This document shows, in pieces, positions 44,001-53,000 of a DNA stretch of 64,000 bases. The first letter of the stretch is position 1. Every line of letters starts with the position of its first letter. The notes under the pieces were generated by a model that did no database searches, had not been told where the DNA came from, and saw nothing but the letters and a program-made list of their open reading frames with translations. The stretch covers positions 1,302,001 through 1,366,000 of the forward strand of contig JAMXDE010000013.1 in the NCBI GenBank assembly GCA_026770025.1, written 5' to 3'. This DNA is from Craspedostauros australis. Lineage: Eukaryota; Bacillariophyta; Bacillariophyceae; Mastogloiales; Achnanthaceae. Made by a program: the position numbers and the translations under genes.

Positions 44001-47000
44001 CAGCGTCCGATCCGAAGTTCAGCTGGTAGCAGCTCCATGGGGTGGTGCAGCTGTTGTGGAGGATGATGGACCCTCGTGAGATTTCGTTGCAGGACCACAC
44101 GCTGGTGCAGCTGGTGGATGCGATGGTGGCGATGCCGTCCCACTGACATGCACTGAAGGTGACGCAGCAGGCGACACCCGCATCCTTGCACATATCTGTG
44201 ACCTCCTGGGATGTGCCCGTGAAGAGCCTGTCCGATGTGGATGATGCCTCCAAGAGTTGTCTGAGTCTGTTGGGGTCGGCCTTGATGGTATTGAAGAGCG
44301 CCATGGGATTGGCATGGCATGCGAAGTAGCTCTGCAGATCCGGACTGGCCAGGAGAGCGGAGCGGAGGCTGAGGCAGCCGGCGTCGGCGTCGGAGTCTGT
44401 GGTGTTGGTGGCGGTGATGGTGCAATTGATGGATGTCATGAAGGCACCCCTGTCGCATGTGCTGCCACCTATCGCGGTGGGTGTTGGAGCAGCCGTCACT
44501 GTTGGGGCAGCCGTCACTGTTGGAGCAGTCGTCACTGTTGGCGATGTCGGTGCCGAAGGTGTGGCAGCCATCGGAGATCCGGATGGACCCTCGCCTACAC
44601 TGTCGGGATCCACACATGCAGCCGTGTCTGGGGTTGGACACGATGCGGTGCCATCGCCGAGATAGAACATCTCCAAAGGCTTGGCCTTGCATGTGGTCTC
44701 GACCGTAGAACCAGTGATGCATCCCGAGCACGCCCAATCACCTCCACACACGTTGTTGCCAAGCTCCAGATCTGAGTCGAACACGGGAGAAGCCCCCATC
44801 GTCAGACACGAGCTGATTCCTTGGCAGGTGTTGTCGCCGAGGATCACATCTCCGCTCACCTGTCCATCATGAGACTTCATCATGCGGCATGCGCTGGATG
44901 CTGTGCATGAGGATCTGCCGATCTGGACGCTGGACAGACGCGGGGTGGGAAGGTCGGGCGTCTCGCGAGCACCCACGGACTGGCAGGATCTGCCTCCTGT
45001 GCACGATCCCTGCTCGATGAGCAGATCACCTCTGGTGTTGGAGGCGGCCAAGAAACAGGACGATTCCCCGGTGCAGGAGTTTGGTCCCACGGAGGTCAGG
45101 GATCCGCTGTCGCTGCCCGATCCACCAGCGTCCGATCCGAAGTTCAGCTGGTAGCAGCTCCATGGGGTGGTGCAGCTGTTGTGGAGGATGATGGACCCTC
45201 GTGAGATTTCGTTGCAGGACCACACGCTGGTGCAGCTGGTGGATGCGATGGTGGCGATGCCGTCCCACTGACATGCACTGAAGGTGACGCAGCAGGCGAC
45301 ACCCGCATCCTTGCACATATCTGTGACCTCCTGGGATGTGCCCGTGAAGAGCCTGTCCGATGTGGATGATGCCTCCAAGAGTTGTCTGAGTCTGTTGGGG
45401 TCGGCCTTGATGGTATTGAAGAGCGCCATGGGATTGGCATGGCATGCGAAGTAGCTCTGCAGATCCGGACTGGCCAGGAGAGCGGAGCGGAGGCTGAGGC
45501 AGCCGGCGTCGGCGTCGGAGTCTGTGGTGTTGGTGGCGGTGATGGTGCAATTGATGGATGTCATGAAGGCACCCCTGTCGCATGTGCTGCCACCTATCGC
45601 GGTGGGTGTTGGAGCAGCCGTCACTGTTGGGGCAGCCGTCACTGTTGGAGCAGTCGTCACTGTTGGCGATGTCGGTGCCGAAGGTGTGGCAGCCATCGGA
45701 GATCCGGATGGACCCTCGCCTACACTGTCGGGATCCACACATGCAGCCGTGTCTGGGGTTGGACACGATGCGGTGCCATCGCCGAGATAGAACATCTCCA
45801 AAGGCTTGGCCTTGCATGTGGTCTCGACCGTAGAACCAGTGATGCATCCCGAGCACGCCCAATCACCTCCACACACGTTGTTGCCAAGCTCCAGATCTGA
45901 GTCGAACACGGGAGAAGCCCCCATCGTCAGACACGAGCTGATTCCTTGGCAGGTGTTGTCGCCGAGGATCACATCTCCGCTCACCTGTCCATCATGAGAC
46001 TTCATCATGCGGCATGCGCTGGATGCTGTGCATGAGGATCTGCCGATCTGGACGCTGGACAGACGCGGGGTGGGAAGGTCGGGCGTCTCGCGAGCACCCA
46101 CGGACTGGCAGGATCTGCCTCCTGTGCACGATCCCTGCTCGATGAGCAGATCACCTCTGGTGTTGGAGGCGGCCAAGAAACAGGACGATTCCCCGGTGCA
46201 GGAGTTTGGTCCCACGGAGGTCAGGGATCCGCTGTCGCTGCCCGATCCACCAGCGTCCGATCCGAAGTTCAGCTGGTAGCAGCTCCATGGGGTGGTGCAG
46301 CTGTTGTGGAGGATGATGGACCCTCGTGAGATTTCGTTGCAGGACCACACGCTGGTGCAGCTGGTGGATGCGATGGTGGCGATGCCGTCCCACTGACATG
46401 CACTGAAGGTGACGCAGCAGGCGACACCCGCATCCTTGCACATATCTGTGACCTCCTGGGATGTGCCCGTGAAGAGCCTGTCCGATGTGGATGATGCCTC
46501 CAAGAGTTGTCTGAGTCTGTTGGGGTCGGCCTTGATGGTATTGAAGAGCGCCATGGGATTGGCATGGCATGCGAAGTAGCTCTGCAGATCCGGACTGGCC
46601 AGGAGAGCGGAGCGGAGGCTGAGGCAGCCGGCGTCGGCGTCGGAGTCTGTGGTGTTGGTGGCGGTGATGGTGCAATTGATGGATGTCATGAAGGCACCCC
46701 TGTCGCATGTGCTGCCACCTATCGCGGTGGGTGTTGGAGCAGCCGTCACTGTTGGGGCAGCCGTCACTGTTGGAGCAGTCGTCACTGTTGGCGATGTCGG
46801 TGCCGAAGGTGTGGCAGCCATCGGAGATCCGGATGGACCCTCGCCTACACTGTCGGGATCCACACATGCAGCCGTGTCTGGGGTTGGACACGATGCGGTG
46901 CCATCGCCGAGATAGAACATCTCCAAAGGCTTGGCCTTGCATGTGGTCTCGACCGTAGAACCAGTGATGCATCCCGAGCACGCCCAATCACCTCCACACA

Positions 47001-50000
47001 CGTTGTTGCCAAGCTCCAGATCTGAGTCGAACACGGGAGAAGCCCCCATCGTCAGACACGAGCTGATTCCTTGGCAGGTGTTGTCGCCGAGGATCACATC
47101 TCCGCTCACCTGTCCATCATGAGACTTCATCATGCGGCATGCGCTGGATGCTGTGCATGAGGATCTGCCGATCTGGACGCTGGACAGACGCGGGGTGGGA
47201 AGGTCGGGCGTCTCGCGAGCACCCACGGACTGGCAGGATCTGCCTCCTGTGCACGATCCCTGCTCGATGAGCAGATCACCTCTGGTGTTGGAGGCGGCCA
47301 AGAAACAGGACGATTCCCCGGTGCAGGAGTTTGGTCCCACGGAGGTCAGGGATCCGCTGTCGCTGCCCGATCCACCAGCGTCCGATCCGAAGTTCAGCTG
47401 GTAGCAGCTCCATGGGGTGGTGCAGCTGTTGTGGAGGATGATGGACCCTCGTGAGATTTCGTTGCAGGACCACACGCTGGTGCAGCTGGTGGATGCGATG
47501 GTGGCGATGCCGTCCCACTGACATGCACTGAAGGTGACGCAGCAGGCGACACCCGCATCCTTGCACATATCTGTGACCTCCTGGGATGTGCCCGTGAAGA
47601 GCCTGTCCGATGTGGATGATGCCTCCAAGAGTTGTCTGAGTCTGTTGGGGTCGGCCTTGATGGTATTGAAGAGCGCCATGGGATTGGCATGGCATGCGAA
47701 GTAGCTCTGCAGATCCGGACTGGCCAGGAGAGCGGAGCGGAGGCTGAGGCAGCCGGCGTCGGCGTCGGAGTCTGTGGTGTTGGTGGCGGTGATGGTGCAA
47801 TTGATGGATGTCATGAAGGCACCCCTGTCGCATGTGCTGCCACCTATCGCGGTGGGTGTTGGAGCAGCCGTCACTGTTGGGGCAGCCGTCACTGTTGGAG
47901 CAGTCGTCACTGTTGGCGATGTCGGTGCCGAAGGTGTGGCAGCCATCGGAGATCCGGATGGACCCTCGCCTACACTGTCGGGATCCACACATGCAGCCGT
48001 GTCTGGGGTTGGACACGATGCGGTGCCATCGCCGAGATAGAACATCTCCAAAGGCTTGGCCTTGCATGTGGTCTCGACCGTAGAACCAGTGATGCATCCC
48101 GAGCACGCCCAATCACCTCCACACACGTTGTTGCCAAGCTCCAGATCTGAGTCGAACACGGGAGAAGCCCCCATCGTCAGACACGAGCTGATTCCTTGGC
48201 AGGTGTTGTCGCCGAGGATCACATCTCCGCTCACCTGTCCATCATGAGACTTCATCATGCGGCATGCGCTGGATGCTGTGCATGAGGATCTGCCGATCTG
48301 GACGCTGGACAGACGCGGGGTGGGAAGGTCGGGCGTCTCGCGAGCACCCACGGACTGGCAGGATCTGCCTCCTGTGCACGATCCCTGCTCGATGAGCAGA
48401 TCACCTCTGGTGTTGGAGGCGGCCAAGAAACAGGACGATTCCCCGGTGCAGGAGTTTGGTCCCACGGAGGTCAGGGATCCGCTGTCGCTGCCCGATCCAC
48501 CAGCGTCCGATCCGAAGTTCAGCTGGTAGCAGCTCCATGGGGTGGTGCAGCTGTTGTGGAGGATGATGGACCCTCGTGAGATTTCGTTGCAGGACCACAC
48601 GCTGGTGCAGCTGGTGGATGCGATGGTGGCGATGCCGTCCCACTGACATGCACTGAAGGTGACGCAGCAGGCGACACCCGCATCCTTGCACATATCTGTG
48701 ACCTCCTGGGATGTGCCCGTGAAGAGCCTGTCCGATGTGGATGATGCCTCCAAGAGTTGTCTGAGTCTGTTGGGGTCGGCCTTGATGGTATTGAAGAGCG
48801 CCATGGGATTGGCATGGCATGCGAAGTAGCTCTGCAGATCCGGACTGGCCAGGAGAGCGGAGCGGAGGCTGAGGCAGCCGGCGTCGGCGTCGGAGTCTGT
48901 GGTGTTGGTGGCGGTGATGGTGCAATTGATGGATGTCATGAAGGCACCCCTGTCGCATGTGCTGCCACCTATCGCGGTGGGTGTTGGAGCAGCCGTCACT
49001 GTTGGGGCAGCCGTCACTGTTGGAGCAGTCGTCACTGTTGGCGATGTCGGTGCCGAAGGTGTGGCAGCCATCGGAGATCCGGATGGACCCTCGCCTACAC
49101 TGTCGGGATCCACACATGCAGCCGTGTCTGGGGTTGGACACGATGCGGTGCCATCGCCGAGATAGAACATCTCCAAAGGCTTGGCCTTGCATGTGGTCTC
49201 GACCGTAGAACCAGTGATGCATCCCGAGCACGCCCAATCACCTCCACACACGTTGTTGCCAAGCTCCAGATCTGAGTCGAACACGGGAGAAGCCCCCATC
49301 GTCAGACACGAGCTGATTCCTTGGCAGGTGTTGTCGCCGAGGATCACATCTCCGCTCACCTGTCCATCATGAGACTTCATCATGCGGCATGCGCTGGATG
49401 CTGTGCATGAGGATCTGCCGATCTGGACGCTGGACAGACGCGGGGTGGGAAGGTCGGGCGTCTCGCGAGCACCCACGGACTGGCAGGATCTGCCTCCTGT
49501 GCACGATCCCTGCTCGATGAGCAGATCACCTCTGGTGTTGGAGGCGGCCAAGAAACAGGACGATTCCCCGGTGCAGGAGTTTGGTCCCACGGAGGTCAGG
49601 GATCCGCTGTCGCTGCCCGATCCACCAGCGTCCGATCCGAAGTTCAGCTGGTAGCAGCTCCATGGGGTGGTGCAGCTGTTGTGGAGGATGATGGACCCTC
49701 GTGAGATTTCGTTGCAGGACCACACGCTGGTGCAGCTGGTGGATGCGATGGTGGCGATGCCGTCCCACTGACATGCACTGAAGGTGACGCAGCAGGCGAC
49801 ACCCGCATCCTTGCACATATCTGTGACCTCCTGGGATGTGCCCGTGAAGAGCCTGTCCGATGTGGATGATGCCTCCAAGAGTTGTCTGAGTCTGTTGGGG
49901 TCGGCCTTGATGGTATTGAAGAGCGCCATGGGATTGGCATGGCATGCGAAGTAGCTCTGCAGATCCGGACTGGCCAGGAGAGCGGAGCGGAGGCTGAGGC

Positions 50001-53000
50001 AGCCGGCGTCGGCGTCGGAGTCTGTGGTGTTGGTGGCGGTGATGGTGCAATTGATGGATGTCATGAAGGCACCCCTGTCGCATGTGCTGCCACCTATCGC
50101 GGTGGGTGTTGGAGCAGCCGTCACTGTTGGGGCAGCCGTCACTGTTGGAGCAGTCGTCACTGTTGGCGATGTCGGTGCCGAAGGTGTGGCAGCCATCGGA
50201 GATCCGGATGGACCCTCGCCTACACTGTCGGGATCCACACATGCAGCCGTGTCTGGGGTTGGACACGATGCGGTGCCATCGCCGAGATAGAACATCTCCA
50301 AAGGCTTGGCCTTGCATGTGGTCTCGACCGTAGAACCAGTGATGCATCCCGAGCACGCCCAATCACCTCCACACACGTTGTTGCCAAGCTCCAGATCTGA
50401 GTCGAACACGGGAGAAGCCCCCATCGTCAGACACGAGCTGATTCCTTGGCAGGTGTTGTCGCCGAGGATCACATCTCCGCTCACCTGTCCATCATGAGAC
50501 TTCATCATGCGGCATGCGCTGGATGCTGTGCATGAGGATCTGCCGATCTGGACGCTGGACAGACGCGGGGTGGGAAGGTCGGGCGTCTCGCGAGCACCCA
50601 CGGACTGGCAGGATCTGCCTCCTGTGCACGATCCCTGCTCGATGAGCAGATCACCTCTGGTGTTGGAGGCGGCCAAGAAACAGGACGATTCCCCGGTGCA
50701 GGAGTTTGGTCCCACGGAGGTCAGGGATCCGCTGTCGCTGCCCGATCCACCAGCGTCCGATCCGAAGTTCAGCTGGTAGCAGCTCCATGGGGTGGTGCAG
50801 CTGTTGTGGAGGATGATGGACCCTCGTGAGATTTCGTTGCAGGACCACACGCTGGTGCAGCTGGTGGATGCGATGGTGGCGATGCCGTCCCACTGACATG
50901 CACTGAAGGTGACGCAGCAGGCGACACCCGCATCCTTGCACATATCTGTGACCTCCTGGGATGTGCCCGTGAAGAGCCTGTCCGATGTGGATGATGCCTC
51001 CAAGAGTTGTCTGAGTCTGTTGGGGTCGGCCTTGATGGTATTGAAGAGCGCCATGGGATTGGCATGGCATGCGAAGTAGCTCTGCAGATCCGGACTGGCC
51101 AGGAGAGCGGAGCGGAGGCTGAGGCAGCCGGCGTCGGCGTCGGAGTCTGTGGTGTTGGTGGCGGTGATGGTGCAATTGATGGATGTCATGAAGGCACCCC
51201 TGTCGCATGTGCTGCCACCTATCGCGGTGGGTGTTGGAGCAGCCGTCACTGTTGGGGCAGCCGTCACTGTTGGAGCAGTCGTCACTGTTGGCGATGTCGG
51301 TGCCGAAGGTGTGGCAGCCATCGGAGATCCGGATGGACCCTCGCCTACACTGTCGGGATCCACACATGCAGCCGTGTCTGGGGTTGGACACGATGCGGTG
51401 CCATCGCCGAGATAGAACATCTCCAAAGGCTTGGCCTTGCATGTGGTCTCGACCGTAGAACCAGTGATGCATCCCGAGCACGCCCAATCACCTCCACACA
51501 CGTTGTTGCCAAGCTCCAGATCTGAGTCGAACACGGGAGAAGCCCCCATCGTCAGACACGAGCTGATTCCTTGGCAGGTGTTGTCGCCGAGGATCACATC
51601 TCCGCTCACCTGTCCATCATGAGACTTCATCATGCGGCATGCGCTGGATGCTGTGCATGAGGATCTGCCGATCTGGACGCTGGACAGACGCGGGGTGGGA
51701 AGGTCGGGCGTCTCGCGAGCACCCACGGACTGGCAGGATCTGCCTCCTGTGCACGATCCCTGCTCGATGAGCAGATCACCTCTGGTGTTGGAGGCGGCCA
51801 AGAAACAGGACGATTCCCCGGTGCAGGAGTTTGGTCCCACGGAGGTCAGGGATCCGCTGTCGCTGCCCGATCCACCAGCGTCCGATCCGAAGTTCAGCTG
51901 GTAGCAGCTCCATGGGGTGGTGCAGCTGTTGTGGAGGATGATGGACCCTCGTGAGATTTCGTTGCAGGACCACACGCTGGTGCAGCTGGTGGATGCGATG
52001 GTGGCGATGCCGTCCCACTGACATGCACTGAAGGTGACGCAGCAGGCGACACCCGCATCCTTGCACATATCTGTGACCTCCTGGGATGTGCCCGTGAAGA
52101 GCCTGTCCGATGTGGATGATGCCTCCAAGAGTTGTCTGAGTCTGTTGGGGTCGGCCTTGATGGTATTGAAGAGCGCCATGGGATTGGCATGGCATGCGAA
52201 GTAGCTCTGCAGATCCGGACTGGCCAGGAGAGCGGAGCGGAGGCTGAGGCAGCCGGCGTCGGCGTCGGAGTCTGTGGTGTTGGTGGCGGTGATGGTGATG
52301 GTGCAATTGATGGATGTCATGAAGGCACCCCTGTCGCATGTGCTGCCACCTATCGCGGTGGGTGTTGGAGCAGCCGTCACTGTTGGGGCAGCCGTCACTG
52401 TTGGAGCAGTCGTCACTGTTGGCGATGTCGGTGCCGAAGGTGTGGCAGCCATCGGAGATCCGGATGGACCCTCGCCTACACTGTCGGGATCCACACATGC
52501 AGCCGTGTCTGGGGTTGGACACGATGCGGTGCCATCGCCGAGATAGAACATCTCCAAAGGCTTGGCCTTGCATGTGGTCTCGACCGTAGAACCAGTGATG
52601 CATCCCGAGCACGCCCAATCACCTCCACACACGTTGTTGCCAAGCTCCAGATCTGAGTCGAACACGGGAGAAGCCCCCATCGTCAGACACGAGCTGATTC
52701 CTTGGCAGGTGTTGTCGCCGAGGATCACATCTCCGCTCACCTGTCCATCATGAGACTTCATCATGCGGCATGCGCTGGATGCTGTGCATGAGGATCTGCC
52801 GATCTGGACGCTGGACAGACGCGGGGTGGGAAGGTCGGGCGTCTCGCGAGCACCCACGGACTGGCAGGATCTGCCTCCTGTGCACGATCCCTGCTCGATG
52901 AGCAGATCACCTCTGGTGTTGGAGGCGGCCAAGAAACAGGACGATTCCCCGGTGCAGGAGTTTGGTCCCACGGAGGTCAGGGATCCGCTGTCGCTGCCCG